A DNA stretch of 64,000 bases from Prionace glauca (Eukaryota > Chordata > Chondrichthyes > Carcharhiniformes > Carcharhinidae), in contig CM075760.1 in the NCBI GenBank assembly GCA_037974335.1, forward strand, positions 33,861,609 to 33,925,608, in the 5' to 3' direction. The position numbers were made by a program, and so were the translations under genes. This document shows, one piece after another, positions 22,819-34,699 of this stretch. Under the pieces are notes generated by a model. The model was not told the DNA's origin, searched no databases, and worked only from the letters and a program-made list of their open reading frames with translations. Within the stretch, counting starts at the first letter, position 1, and each line of letters opens with the position of its first letter.

Positions 22819-23370
22819 GGTTACAAATAGAGGACTAACAGATAGGAAACTCAAATCAAGCATCACGTCAAAATCTGACAGTGACTCAATTCATCAGGAC
22901 CTGAATACCATCGGTTTCCGAATGTGGAAGAAGAAATGTTTGTGTGTTCTGTCTGTGGGAAAAAAATCAAACAGCAGTGTGACTGGAAAAACATCAAGAC
23001 ACACACACACACACACACAGCGCAGGGACAGTGGGAAAGAATTCAATTACTCATTGTGTGGAAATTCATCGATACACACACTGGGGAAAGACTGTTCACC
23101 TGCACCATATGTGGGATGGGATTTTCTCATTTATCCAATCTGTAGATACCAGCGTAGTCACACTGATGTGAGATCTTTAAATTTTATAACCATGAGAATA
23201 GCTTTGAAAGGAACGATATTCTGCAGGAACACCGGCGCATTTATGCTGGAGTGAAGCCATTCACTTGCCCTATGTGTGGGAAGAGATTCATTCGTTAACC
23301 AGTGAGTTCTTATTGGTGAGAGACCATTCACATGCCCTGTATGTGGGAAAGGATGCACTCAGTCATTTCA
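22819..23370 (+). pseudogene. Zinc finger exon relic upstream of Z2
   Basis: The leader shared by this family (GAATGTGGAAGAAGAAATG, CACACACA run, CTGACTG-like motifs) is followed by scattered finger pieces: TTCACCTGCACCATATGTGG, CCATTCACTTGCCCTATGTG and CCATTCACATGCCCTGTATG, in different frames. It is a decayed tandem copy of the Z2 exon. Confidence 0.7.
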
Positions 23371-23375
23371 TGTTT

Positions 23376-23450
23376 AAAGTTTATCTATTAGTCACAAGTA
23401 AGGCTTACATTACCATTGCGAAGGAATTACTGTGAAATCTGAGACACCAG
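23376..23450 (-). mobile_element. V-type SINE tail fragment
   Basis: Minus-strand match to the CATTGCAGTGTTAATGTAAG...CTTGTGAC tail type. Confidence 0.55.
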
Positions 23451-23818
23451 TTAGATCGCGGATGACTGCAGATATTTTACTGGGGATTAGAAGGAAAGGA
23501 TTTGCAGATAGGAAATTATCTGCTGGTTTCACAGTCACTTAATTCATCAGGACTTGAATTTGAATGTGGAAGGAGAAATGTTTGCTGTGTCTGTTGGAAA
23601 AGATTTTGAACATCAATGTGACTGGAAAAATAACAAGATACACACACATCTGAGTGAGAGTGTTCCAGTGAATTGACTGTGGAAAGAGTTTTAACCAGTT
23701 ACACAGCCTGAAAAAACATCACATCATTTACAACAAGGAGAAATCACACACATGTTCTATGTGTGGATGAGGCTTTATCTGATCATCCAACCTGGAGAGA
23801 CACAAGGACACCAGCATC

Positions 23819-24745
23819 ATGGAGATACCATTGAAATGTGGGGACTGTGGAAAGGGATTCAGTTACCCTTCTGAACTGGAAACTCATCAACGCAGTCACA
23901 CTGGGGAGAGGCCGTTCACTTGTTCTGAATGTGGGAAGGGATTCACTCGACTAACCCACCTCACTGCGCACCAACTTGTTCACACTGACATGAGACCTTT
24001 TAAATGCTCTGACTGCGAGAAGAGTTTTAAAACCAAATACAATCTTTTGACACACCATCGAGTTCACACTGGGGAGAGATGGTTCAGTTGTTCTGAGTGC
24101 GGGAAGGGATTCACTCAGTTATCCAGCCTGCAGACACACCGGCGAATTCACACTGGAGAGAAACCATTCATGTGCACTGAGTGTGGGAAGAGATTCACTC
24201 AGTTATCCCACCTTCTGACACACCGGCGAGTTCACACTGGAGAGAAACCATTCACCTGCCCTGAATGCGGGAGGGCATTCACTCAGTTATGCAAAATGTT
24301 GGATCACCAATGAGTTCACACTGGGGAGAGACCATTCACCTGCTCTGTGTGTGGGAAGGGATTCACTCAGTCATCCACCTTGCTGAGTCACAAGCGTATT
24401 CACATTGGAGTGAGACCGTTCATCTGCTCCGAGTGTGGGAAGGGATTCACTCAGTCTGCCCAACTCACTTCACACCAACGTGTTCACTCTGACGTGAGAC
24501 CTTTTAAATGTTCAGACTGCAAGAAGAGCTTCAACGGCAAAATGGATCTACTGATTCACCAGCGAGTTCACACTGGAGAGAGACCGTTTACTTGCTCTGT
24601 GTGTGGGAAGCGATTCACTCAGCATTTCCTCTGTCTGAAACACCAGCGCATTCACACCAGGGAGACATTATTCATCTGCTCAGTGTGTGGGAAAGGATTC
24701 ATTTGTGCTTTCACCCTGCAGAAACATCAGCGAGTTCACAAGTGA
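23819..24745 (+). CDS. C2H2 zinc finger protein Z2, 11 fingers, one in-frame TGA
   Basis: One continuous reading frame encodes eleven C2H2 fingers, from [20 protein letters not shown] to the final HQRVHK and stop. A TGA at 24311-24313 lies inside finger 6, where the pattern HQRVH becomes HQ*VH; this is CGA to TGA, a typical CpG change. If it is real, the protein stops after 164 residues and five complete fingers. The remaining frame has no other damage, so the change is recent, or a polymorphism or sequence error. Fingers 3 and 9 ([18 protein letters not shown]) share a distinct type with linker D(M/V)RPFKCSDC, indicating an internal duplication. ATG at 23819 is chosen by homology with Z5 and Z6. 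The leader (23640-23818) holds a relic finger with stops. No clean splice acceptor is seen near 23475, unlike the paralogues. Confidence 0.75.
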
Positions 24746-24861
24746 TTACAGGAGTTGGTTTCTGCTGCTATGCTGCTGTTAATCACAGGACTGAACCATG
24801 TTCATTCTGACAGAGTTTATTTCAGTTGATGCAATTAGATGGGAGTTCAGGTGTTTCTCGT

Positions 24862-24918
24862 GTGTCGGTGCAAACTTGATGGGCTGAAGGGCCTCTTCTG
24901 CATTGTATGATTCTATGA
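24862..24918 (+). mobile_element. V-type SINE 3' tail fragment
   Basis: Reads GTCGGTGCAAACTTGATGGG and CTGCATTGTATGATTCTATG, the first tail type of the V-SINEs. Confidence 0.6.
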
Positions 24919-25423
24919 ATGTATTGGAGATGAGGTAACGCTATTTAAAAAGTTAACTGTCTTTTTCAAGGACCATCTTGTTCTTATAAATTGAGATCTA
25001 TTCGTGGAGATACTGGGTGTCCCTGGGGCAAGATTTTGGGAAGTTACTGCTAGTCCAGGAATCTCAAGAACGTTCACATTTTTACCTGGGGTGATTCCCC
25101 AATTGAGGTGGTGAAACTTCCTCATGTATTTCACAGGTAAATCGGTTTCTTTTAAATAAACATTGATATTATTTACCATTTTAGAGTCCTGTTTTGCCTG
25201 ATGGATAACTCTCTTTTGAACTGAAATGATTTAGAGTCAGTTTGGAACCAAGTATTAAGGCTCATGCCACCAAGTTAAACTGAATCTAAATTTTAATTCT
25301 CTGCCTGTTTAAGATTGACAGAGGATCTCGAGATGGCACAAGCAAGGTACACAAGAATGATATCAGAACTGAGAGTGCTTTTAAGTTAATGGAGAGATTA
25401 AACAGGTTGGGGATGTTTTTGTA
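24919..25423. other. Intergenic, nothing recognised
   Basis: 3' flank of Z2. AATAAA at 25155-25160 could serve as a polyadenylation signal. No other feature is seen. Confidence 0.35.
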
Positions 25424-25748
25424 GGATCATAAAGTCCCTACAGTGCAGAAGGAGGCCCATTGAGTCTGCACCAACTCTCCGACAATGCATCTACCTCATG
25501 CCCTATCCCCATAACCTCATGTATTTACCCTGCTAATCCCCCTAATCTACACATTTCTGGACACGAGAGGGCAACTCACAATGGTCAATTCAACTAACCT
25601 ACACATCTTTTGACTGTGGGGGGAAATCAGAGACCTGGAGGAAACCCAGACAGACAAGGGGCCAAACGTGCATATCCCACAGACGATCACCCAAAGCCTG
25701 GGTTCCGAGTGGTGTGAGATAGCCACTGACTCACCATGCCACCCTATT
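25424..25748 (-). mobile_element. V-type SINE, diverged
   Basis: Minus strand: CTACAGTGCAGAAGGAGGCC end on the left, core remnants GACTGTGGGGGGAAATC and GGAGGAAACCCAGACAGAC, and a decayed tRNA head on the right. Confidence 0.75.
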
Positions 25749-25996
25749 CTCTGGAAAAGCTGAGGCTGAGTGCTGATAGAGATTATGAATGGATACAGCA
25801 GGATTGAAGTTATCAAGTAATCACTGTCAGTACAGGATACAAAATCAGAACTGACAATTCTGGTTATCATTAGCCATGTTTCTCCCGTTCAAACTATAAA
25901 TCTCTGTCCCATCACACTCACCTTCCTCCTCATTAATTGTTCCACTAATTCTTCCTTCTGTCCTTCAGCTTTCTTTCTTAATTCCCTGCTGCAATT

Positions 25997-27145
25997 AAGA
26001 ACATAAGAAATAGAAGCAGGAGTAGGCCATCTGGCCCTTCGAGCCTGCCCCGCCATTCAATAAGATCATGGCTGATCTGTCGTGGCTCAGCTCCACCTTC
26101 CCGCCCTCTCCCCATAATCCTTAATCCCTTCTCTTATCAAAAACCCATCAACCTGTTTCTTAAAAATATTTAGCGAGGCAGCCACCACCACTTCAACGGG
26201 CAGAGAATTCCAGAGATTCACCACCCTTTCAGTGAAGAAGTTCCTCCTCAACTCTGTTCTAAACCGCCTCCCCTTTACCTTGAGGATGTGCCCCCTAGTC
26301 CTACTGTCTTTTTTGAGCGGGAAGAGTCTCTCCACCTCTATCCTATCCATCCCATTCATCATCTTATACGTCTCAATGAGATCTCCCCTCATTCTTCTAA
26401 ACTCTAACGAGTACAAGCCTAGTTTATTCAGCCTCTCCTCATAGCTCAATCCCCTCAACTCCGGTATCAGCCTAGTAAACCTCCTCTGCACTCCCTCCAG
26501 GGCCAAAATATCCTTGCGCAGGTGCGGCGCCCAAAACTGCACACAGTACTCCAGCTGCGGCCTCACCAATGCCCTATACAGCTGCAGCAAGACCTCCCTA
26601 CTTTTATATTCAATCCCCCTCGCTATGAAGGCCAGCATCCCATTCGCCTTCCTGACAACCTGCTGCACCTGCAAGCTGGGTTTTTGCGACTCATGCACAA
26701 GGACCCCAAGGTCCCTCTGCACCGTCGCCTGCTGCAGTTTTTCGCCACGTAAGTAATAGTCCTTCCTACCATTCCTCCTACCAAAGTGGACCACCTCACA
26801 CTTGCCAACATTAAATTCCATTTGCCATTTCCTGGCCCATTCGCCCAGCCTATCTGGATCCTTCTGCAGACTCTCCACACCCTCCTCACAATTTGCCTTT
26901 CCCCCAATCTTGGTGTCATCAGCAAATTTCGACACCCTGCACTCGGTTCCCTCCTCCAGATCATCTATATAAATGGTAAATAGCTGAGGCCCCAGCACCG
27001 ACCCCTGGGGCACCCCACTAGTCACCAACCGCCAATCCGAATAGCATCCATTGACCCCCACTCTCTGCCTCCTATTTGACAACCAATCCTCTATCCACGC
27101 TAACACCCTACCCCCAACTCCATGTCCCCTGACCTTCTGCAATAA
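25997..27145 (-). mobile_element. CR1-like LINE, 5'-truncated
   Basis: A young-subfamily copy read from 27145 to 25997 on the minus strand. An uninterrupted frame (27157-26087) runs from LLQKVRGHGVGGRVLAWIED through FADDT to the natural end ERAGRWS. The tail is AAGAACATAAGAAATAG on the plus strand. At its 5' boundary it abuts an L2-like 3' end. Confidence 0.9.
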
Positions 27146-27336
27146 TGGACCTACCATATATTAAATTGATCTTTCTCAACACCCAATCTATGACTGTAAC
27201 ACTAGATTCTGCACCTTTTTTCCTTCTCCCCATGTACTCTATGAACAATACGTTTTGTCTTTATAGTGTGCAAGAAACAATACTTTTCACTATATTCCAA
27301 TACATGTGACAATAATAAATCAAATCAACTCTTCTC
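27146..27336 (+). mobile_element. L2-like LINE 3' end
   Basis: Begins with TGGACCTACCATATATTAA and ends with ACATGTGACAATAATAAATC, AAATC. It is the same 3' UTR as at 55604-55826. Confidence 0.75.
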
Positions 27337-27477
27337 TGCTTGATGTGCTAACTCTTGGCTTCAATTTCAGACTACCTCTTGTCCTTCCTAGTATCTCACA
27401 CCAAAATTTCAATCTTTATGCCTCAAGAGGAATTGTATTGCTAATGGGACATCAATATATAAACTAGTGACTACCAC

Positions 27478-27945
27478 ATGTGCTTTGTTTCTGGGTGCAG
27501 TCACTCCCACCTCCACCTTTCATCCCAGTCCCAGAAGTTTGGAGATTGGGCTGAGTGTGGGAAAGGATTCATACGGTCATCTCATCTGCTGACACACCAG
27601 CGAGTTCACACTGGGGAGAGGCCATTCACTTGCTCTATATGTGGGAAGGGATTCACTCAGTCATCCAACCTGCTGACACACCAGCGAGTTCACAGCAAGG
27701 AGAGGCCACTCACCTGCTTCAAGAGAAGGATTCATTGAGTCGTCCAGTCTGCTAAAACACTAATGTGGTCACACTGGGGAAAGACCTTTGGTGTGTTTTG
27801 TGTATGAGAAGAGATTCACTGATACATCCAAACTGCTGAGACACCAGCAAGTCCACATTGAGGAGAGACTATTCCCCTGCTCTGAGTTTAGGGAAGGTCA
27901 TCAGTCATCCAACTTGCTGACACACCGAGTTCACACCAATTAGAG
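27478..27945 (+). pseudogene. Zinc finger relic Z3
   Basis: Two good fingers can be read ([40 protein letters not shown]), then the frame ends at 27736-27738. Beyond it, finger pieces in other frames reach about 27945 (GAGACACCAGCAAGTCCACA). There is no start region. It lies at the head of a block that is duplicated after Z5, so it is probably the remnant 3' end of a Z5-like gene. Confidence 0.8.
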
Positions 27946-27957
27946 ACTTTTTCTTTG

Positions 27958-28246
27958 TAATCACAGAATTCCTACAGTGCAGAAGGAGATCACTCGGCCC
28001 GTTGAGTCTGCACCGACCACAATCCCAACCAGGCCCCACTCCAGTAAACCTACACATTTACCCTGCTAATCCCCCTGACGCTAAGGGGCAATTTAGCATG
28101 GCCAGACAACCTAACCTGCACATCTTTAGAAGGTGGGAGGAAACCGCAGCATCCGGAGGAAACCCGCACAGACATGAGGAGAACATGCAAACTTCACACA
28201 GACAATCACCTGAGGCTAGAATTGAACCCCGATTCCTGCCCTGACT
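27958..28246 (-). mobile_element. V-type SINE
   Basis: Minus strand copy with CCTACAGTGCAGAAGGAGAT end, GAGTCTGCACCGACCACAAT, core GGAGGAAACCGCAGCATCC and GAGAACATGCAAACTTCACA, and decayed head GAATTGAACCCC. Confidence 0.85.
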
Positions 28247-28339
28247 GTGTGTTAATTAATCAATTGAGTTTAAGAATGTACAGACGGAGGGCTTTGATCG
28301 AATTATATGAATGTTTATGAAGAAAGTATGTATAAAGAG

Positions 28340-30030
28340 TTGGGAGTTAAATGTATTCCAAGTAAAGATTGGCTCCAGTTTCTTCCTTCACCATAAGGCT
28401 GTCAGGATTATCACCTGGTAACAGAAAATGTTTGATCGATTGGTGAAGTTTGGAAACCGAAGAAATGTATATTTCAGACAGAAGTTTACAATCCCGGCAG
28501 CTTTTGTGAGAAATGAAAGTGAGTGTGAATTGTCAGGGTCTGATTAACCGCCGATGTTCTCAGAGTCTGAAACATACAATCAGTGGAAGAATGGAGATGT
28601 GGACATGGGTTACATCCCTAACAAAGAGGAAACAAGGTCTGGCCTTGGCATTGTCACTTCCTAACGAAAGGAAACTTGGCAGCAAAACATTTTCAGAGCT
28701 GGAAATTGACCAGTAGTAAAGTGATCAAGATTTGGACCTTTTATTTGGTTTCATTGATGAGATTTACAAGAAAGATGATCTGATGGGTGCCTATGGAGCA
28801 TAGTCTGACTTTGTCAAGTTTTGAAATGAGAGTGTAAGTATATTTAGCAGATCTGGATATCACAGAAAGGACAGGATTGGAAACGTACTAATAGGTGAAT
28901 GAATCTCAGGAATGACGGGGGAACAATTACCATGAAATTCCCCTGGTCATCACTGTCCGGTGCTTGTTTGGGTCAATGCACCTAACCAGCATGTCTATCA
29001 GAATGTGGGAGAAAAGCAGAGCACACAGAGGAAACCCGCACAGACATGGGGAGAATATGCAAACTCCACAGAGACAGTGACCCAAGTTGGCAATCCCAGT
29101 GATTAACAAAGAATTGCGCCACAAGATTCCACATTTTTAAACGAGAACAACATTTATAAAGTAAAATAATATTAAAAACCCGGACTATGAACAAAGCATA
29201 AGTCTTTCAATTTAATTCATTATCAGATTATTTCATGAAGAGAATATTAAAAACTTGTTGTGGTTTTGAGAAGAGGGGTGTCTTTATATGTAATGCTTTG
29301 TACAAAAGAAGGAAAAATCACATTTTTTTCTTCTTTGATTTGTTCTGAGACATTGTTCGTGTGAATGTATTGTGATCCAGGTTAGGACATTTAAAGAAAA
29401 TTGTGAACACCCAGTGATTAACTAAAAGAATTACATGAAAAGATTAAACATTTTTAATAAAAACAAACTTTACCATACATATAAAACAAAATAAAATTTA
29501 AGAATACAGCATTACAAACTGAATACTGTAGTCAGTAAAGACTGATGGTACAAAACTGATTTTTAACCTCACCCCAAGAGTCTCTTTATACTTAATATCT
29601 TGAAAGTTCCGTTCTGTTCCTGGGGCTCTCAAAGTTATGTCAAAGCTTTGCAGAATTCATTTTAATTTTCCTCACTTTTCCAGCTATTCTCCAGGCTCCA
29701 AGATTTTACAGAGGGTCTTTCCATGAGCTTTTGACTGAACAATTCTCCAACTTTCCTTTGAGATCTCAAAACTGTGGACTCCTCAGTCCAACTGGGCTTC
29801 ACTTCCTTCTTGCTGAGGGATTTAAACATTGGCAGCACCCCTGGTTCCTAATGACCCTCCAGGCTTCTGGTCTCTCAGCTGGTTCACAGCTCCTGGTCCC
29901 ACAGCTGATGGCCTCCAAGTTAACTGGAGACTGCTTGCTTTCTCTGAGAAACACCCAGAATTCCAACCAGAGCTCACTTACCCTCATGCTGCCACATCTG
30001 TTGGAATCTCTGATAGATATTTAGCTTCAA
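28340..30030. repeat. Direct duplicate of 39320-41060
   Basis: Shared non-repeat sequence in the same order: TTTCTTCCTTCACCATAAGG, ATACTTAATATCTTGAA, CAGAATTCATTTTAATT, CTCCAGGCTCCAAGATTT and GAGGGATTTAAACATTGG. Each copy carries a SINE at a different place. No gene is seen inside; open frames are short. Confidence 0.75.
28930..29103 (-). mobile_element. V-type SINE, partial
   Basis: Minus-strand core GGAGAATATGCAAACTCCAC and GAGGAAACCCGCACAGACAT. The head is decayed, and the left side has the second tail type reduced to CCCTGGTCATCAC. Confidence 0.7.
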
Positions 30031-31204
30031 AACTAAACCTTTTTGACCCTGAGGTCTGCATGAAGAATTCCGCTCTCTGACAAAGACACGGCAATAACTG
30101 TCAGTCCCAAAGTCTCCAGATCTCCAGCTAAAAGAGGCCAGCTGCCCTTTTACACATCTTACCCTTCGAGTTTTGACATCTTAAACCAACGTGAACCACA
30201 CTTCGTGACTATGAATTCTCTCAGGGTGTTTCTGTCAGATCAGCAGTGTGGGCTTTCTATTTATCTTAAATTTTAAAAAAAGCAATTTGTTGAACTCATT
30301 CATACTTCTAAACCATACGAATTATGAAAACAGATCTTTGCAACACCGTTCCCATGATGAAAATGTATCATTCTCGTATTATCCCATTTGAAACATTATA
30401 ACGTAGACTTAAAAGGTTGGCTCTACTCTCCCCATCGATGCTGTCAGACCTGCAAAGATTTTCCAGCATTTTCTGTTTCCAGCATCCGCAGTTTTTTTGC
30501 TTTTAACAATGTACAACATGCTGTATATCGAAATAGTTGTGATCTTATCAAATGGTGAAGCAGGCTCAAAGACCCAAATGGCCAACTCCTGTTCCAAAGT
30601 CCATTGTTTAACTACCTTATAACCTGCAATAGACATAATAATCCCTCCATTGTCCACTCCACATTCACAAGTCCATCCTGATAACAGCACACTGCTGGAT
30701 TCCATGGCCAGGAATCTCAGTCCACTGAAGATGGGAAATATTACTGCTTGCAGTGTTTTCTGACAGTTTTCTTCTCACAATAATTATGGTCCAGAGTTCC
30801 TCCTGCAAAAGGAGAGTCTCATTGCTGTTCATCTGCAAATTTTCAACTTCAGTTTTTAAAACAGTCTGTTCAGAGTGCATGTTTTAAACTTGATTTTCTT
30901 CCATGTTTGTAGTTTCTCCATTGTTTCAATCCAGAGAGAATATTCCAGTCAATTCCACATTGAAACTGTCTTCTTCTTGCTCTGTTGTAGCTGCAGCTTC
31001 ATTTTTAATTTCACTTCCCAGACTCAAACTTTCTGGATTCACTTTTAGAGAGAGCAAGTTCAAAATGGCTTCTTTTTGTGCCAACAACTCGTTCCTTCAT
31101 TCATCAAAATCTTCTTCAGCCATTTAAAAAATGTTGTTAAAATTAATTTTCTGTTCAAGCAAAAATGTTGAACATTCCCATTTGGAGACTATGTGATCTC
31201 GGGC
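30031..31204. other. Intergenic; short repeat piece, nothing else recognised
   Basis: 30423-30506 is a minus-strand piece of the ATGCTGG...CTCAGCAGG family (AGATTTTCCAGCATTTTCTG). The rest shows no domain or RNA structure that I can support. Confidence 0.4.
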
Positions 31205-31725
31205 TTCAGAAACAGAGGAATTGAGAACAAAAGCAGGGAAATTAGGCTGATAGTTTTAAAAGCTCTGGTTAGGCCACAATAGGAAACGGAGTCCAGTTCT
31301 GGTCACCACACTTTTGGAAGGACATGAGGGTCCTTGAGAGGGTGCAGAGGAGATTTATTGGAATAGTTCCAAGAATGACGAGTTTTATCCACAAGGCTAG
31401 GCTGGAAAAGCTGGGGTTGTTCTCCTTGGAGAAAAGGAGATAGAGAGGAGATTTGTTCAAGATGTACAAAATTAAAATAGATTAAATAAAGTGAGAAGGA
31501 AAAACTGTTCCCATTCGCTGACAGTGCAAGGATGAGGATGTACAGATTTATATATATTCTTAGCGAGAGAAACAAGGGGATATGAGAAAGGGATGTTTTA
31601 TGCAATGAGAGGGAACTCACTGCCTGTGAGGGTGGTGGAAGCAGAGACAATGAATGATTTAACAAGGAAAGTGGATGGATACTTGCGGGAAATAGAACTA
31701 AAAGGATAAAGGGATACAACGGGGC
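31205..31725 (+). mobile_element. Old CR1-like LINE fragment
   Basis: Recognisable CR1 C-terminal landmarks in nucleotide form: GTCCAGTTCTGGTCACCACA, GAGGGTGCAGAGGAGATTTA and TGGGGTTGTTCTCCTTGGAG. It has many breaks. Confidence 0.7.
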
Positions 31726-31739
31726 AGGTTTACCCCATG

Positions 31740-32095
31740 AGAATAATTCCAGAACTGAGAGCATTTAACTCTCTGAAAATGCCGGTGTTATTTTTGTCTG
31801 GAAAACTGAAGACTGATGGAAATCGTCAAGATTATGGAGGGGTTCAATAATCCAGTACGGATTTAATGAGAAACCTCTTTAGCCAGAGAGTGGTGAGAAT
31901 GTAGAACTCATTACCACAGTGAGTGGTTGAGGTGAACAGCATGAATACACTGAAGGGGAAGCGAGATACATGAGGGAGAAAGGAATAGAAGGATATGCTG
32001 ATGGGGGGAGATGAAGAGGGTTGGGTGGAGGCTCATGTGGAGCATAAATACTGAGACCAGTTGAGCCGACTGGCCTGGCCCTGTGCTATAGGCTC
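31740..32095 (+). mobile_element. Old CR1-like LINE 3' end
   Basis: Pattern of ATTATGGAGGGGTTCAATAA, GCCAGAGAGTGGTGAGAATG and a terminal GGCCTGGCCCTGTGCTAT. Heavily decayed. Confidence 0.5.
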
Positions 32096-32361
32096 AATGG
32101 AACAGAGACAAATGTATTTATTTTAGATCTCCTTGAATGGTCAGAGAAACAGGATTAACTATCCAAGATAAAATAAATGTCCTTCATCAGCTTGTGTGGA
32201 TCATTTGTGGAAATGCGCTCTCCAGCCCACTGGAAACAAATTCGTGAGAAAGACCAATCCAGCAGAGAGAAAACTTCTAACTCTCCCACTTCACCCACTG
32301 TCAGAATGAACACGGTTCAGTCCTGGGTGTGATTAACAGCAGCAGGATCCAATTCCTATCA

Positions 32362-33156
32362 TCACTTGTGAACTCGCTGGTGATTGTGCAAGTAGATTGG
32401 CCGACTGAATCTCTTCCCACACTCAGAGCAGGTGAGTGTCCTCTCCGCAGTGTGAAGGCGCTGGTGTATCTGCAGGCTGGATGAATCAATGAATGCTTTC
32501 CCACACTCACAGCAGGTGGGTGGCCACTCCCCAGTGTGAATCCGCTGGTGTGCCTTCAGGAAGGATGGTCGACTGAATCCCTTCCCACACTCGGAGCAGG
32601 TAAACGGCCTCTCTTTGGTGTGAACCCGTTGGTGTATCCGAAGGCTTGATGAGTCAATGAATGCCTTCCCACACTCAGTACAGGTGAACGGCCTCTCCCC
32701 AGTGTGAACGCGCTGGTGTATCCGCAGGTTGGAGGAATGAGAGAATCCCTTTCCACAATCAGAGCAGGTGAACGGCTTCTCCCCAGTGTGAACTCGCTGG
32801 TGTGCCTGCAAGTGAGATAACCGACTGAATCCCATCTCACACTCAGAGCAAGTGAATGGCCGTTCCCCAGTGTGAATTCGCTGGTGCATCAGCAGATCAG
32901 ATGAAGTAGTGAATCCCTTCCCACACTCGGAGCAGGTGAATGGCCTCTCCTTGGTGTGAACCCACTGGTGTCTCATTAGGTGGGATGAATGAGTGAATCC
33001 CTTCCCACACTGAGAGCAGGTGAACGGCCTCTCCCCAGTGTGACTGCGTCGATGAATTTCCAGCTGAGACGGGGATTTGAATCCCTTCCCACAATCCCCA
33101 CATTTCCATGGTTTGTCCATGGCGCGGGTATCCCTGTCTCCAGCCACACAAAGCAT
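32362..33156 (-). CDS. C2H2 zinc finger protein Z4, 9 fingers, intact
   Basis: A complete exon encoding nine regular C2H2 fingers, ending HNHQRVHK and stop, with no break. The predicted protein is about 264 residues from ATG 33156 ([18 protein letters not shown]); the alternative ATG at 33120 (MDKPWK) corresponds to the start used by the paralogues and gives 252 residues. Fingers 6 and 8 share helix IDSSSLxIHQ, and 7 and 9 share the SRP type, so a two-finger block was duplicated. Two linkers read TKERP instead of TGERP. A splice acceptor (CTTTTACAG on the minus strand) ends at 33427. The first exon probably ends at a GTGAGT donor near 34667-34672 on the minus strand, next to the CpG island at 34.7-35.4 kb that it would share with Z5. 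It is expected to bind DNA in the nucleus; the target is unknown. Confidence 0.88.
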   Translation of the reverse strand: MLCVAGDRDTRAMDKPWKCGDCGKGFKSPSQLEIHRRSHTGERPFTCSQCGKGFTHSSHLMRHQWVHTKERPFTCSECGKGFTTSSDLLMHQRIHTGERPFTCSECEMGFSRLSHLQAHQRVHTGEKPFTCSDCGKGFSHSSNLRIHQRVHTGERPFTCTECGKAFIDSSSLRIHQRVHTKERPFTCSECGKGFSRPSFLKAHQRIHTGEWPPTCCECGKAFIDSSSLQIHQRLHTAERTLTCSECGKRFSRPIYLHNHQRVHK

Positions 33157-33569
33157 CTGTACAATCTCTTCCTGTTGTAAATGGTGATGGTCTCTCAAGT
33201 TATGAAACTGTCACTGGAACATTCTCACTCAGGTGTTTGAGTCCTGCTGCTTTTCCAGTCACACTGATGTTCAAAACTTTCTGAAGCAGACAGAACAAGA
33301 AAAATTTCTCCTTGTAGATTCAAAGGCTAATGATATTCAGATCCTGATAATCAAGTGACTTTATCAATTCTTCACTTGATGCTTGATTTGAATTTTGTGT
33401 CTGCAAATCCTCCCCCTTTGAAGATCCTGTAAAAGAGGTTTACAAATTTCATCACTGTCAGTTAAGGACAGAATCTACAATTGGTAGCTGTTAATTTCTA
33501 TGAATCTTTATTTTCTATTTTGTTCCCCGAAAGCTGTAAATAACTGTCCCACGCTCTCCCTGCATTACC

Positions 33570-33735
33570 TGGAGTATTGTGTGGAGGCTTTGTCTCCTTA
33601 CTAAAGGAAGGATACAAATGCAAGAAAGAGAGTGGAGCAAAGGTTCATTCGACAAATTCCTGGAAGGGTGAGAGTTTCCTATGACAAAATTGGGCCTCTA
33701 TTCTCTCAGAGTTTCAACGAATAAGAGCTGATCTT
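33570..33735 (+). mobile_element. Old CR1-like fragment
   Basis: ACCTGGAGTATTGTGTGGAG, GAGTGGAGCAAAGGTTCATT and GGCCTCTATTCTCTCAGAGT follow the CR1 C-terminal order. Confidence 0.55.
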
Positions 33736-33834
33736 ACGTAACAATTGTAGATGTATCAATGTTGTTATGATCCCTATGAGTACAATAACCTTAAAATTAA
33801 TAAATTCCCAGACAAATCCAATGGAATGGAGACC

Positions 33835-34395
33835 GCAGCTGGAGTACTGTGTGCAGTTTTGGGCGCCGTACTTAGGCAAGGATATTTTGGTCTTGGAGGG
33901 AGTGCAGAGGAGGTTTACTAGGCTGATGCCGGAGTTGAGGGGGTTGAGCTGTGAGGAGAGGCTGAATAAATTAGGCTTGTACTCATTAGAGTTTAGAAGA
34001 ATATGGGGAGATCTCATTGAGACGTATAAGATGATGAATGGGATGGATAGGATAGAGGTGGAGAGACTCTTCCCGCTCAGAAAGGATAGTAGGACTAGGG
34101 GGCACATCCTCAAGATAAAAGGGGGGCGGTTTAGAACGGAGTTGAGGAGGAACTTCTTCACTCAAAGGGTGGTGTATCTCTGGAATTCTCTGCCCATTGA
34201 AGTGGTGGAGGCTGCCTCGCTAAATATTTTTAAGACGAGGGTTGATAGGTTTCTGATAAGAGAGGGGATTAAGGGTTATGGGGAGAGGGCGGGAATGTGG
34301 AACTGAGCCATGACAGATCAGCAATGATCTTATTGAATGGTGGGGCAGGCTCGAAGGGCTGGATGGCCTACTCCTGCTCCTATTTCTTATGTTCT
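33835..34395 (+). mobile_element. CR1-like LINE, C-terminal and 3' end
   Basis: Young subfamily, starting at PQLEYCVQFWAPYLGKDILV. The frame is open to its natural stop near 34304, followed by the TTCTTATG tail. Confidence 0.88.
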
Positions 34396-34699
34396 TATGT
34401 TGTTCTGATGAATAAAACAAAGGGAAGGATTCCACCTTTTAATAAATGTTGCAATAATCAAATTAAAATCAACGTCAATGAATCATGCATTAGCAGATAA
34501 ACAGTATTTGAATAGACAGGATAAATTTGACTTTTAAAAAGCTCAGACAATAAAAACAGGTTTCACAAAATCACAAACATTTTCCCCCCTCAGTATATTT
34601 GGCTCTAATTTCAGTTCCAGAGTTCCACAACTCTCTGTATTTCCAGGGGAAGAAAGAAAGTGTTTTACTCACAAATATGAGCTGGAGGAGGAGGTTTCA

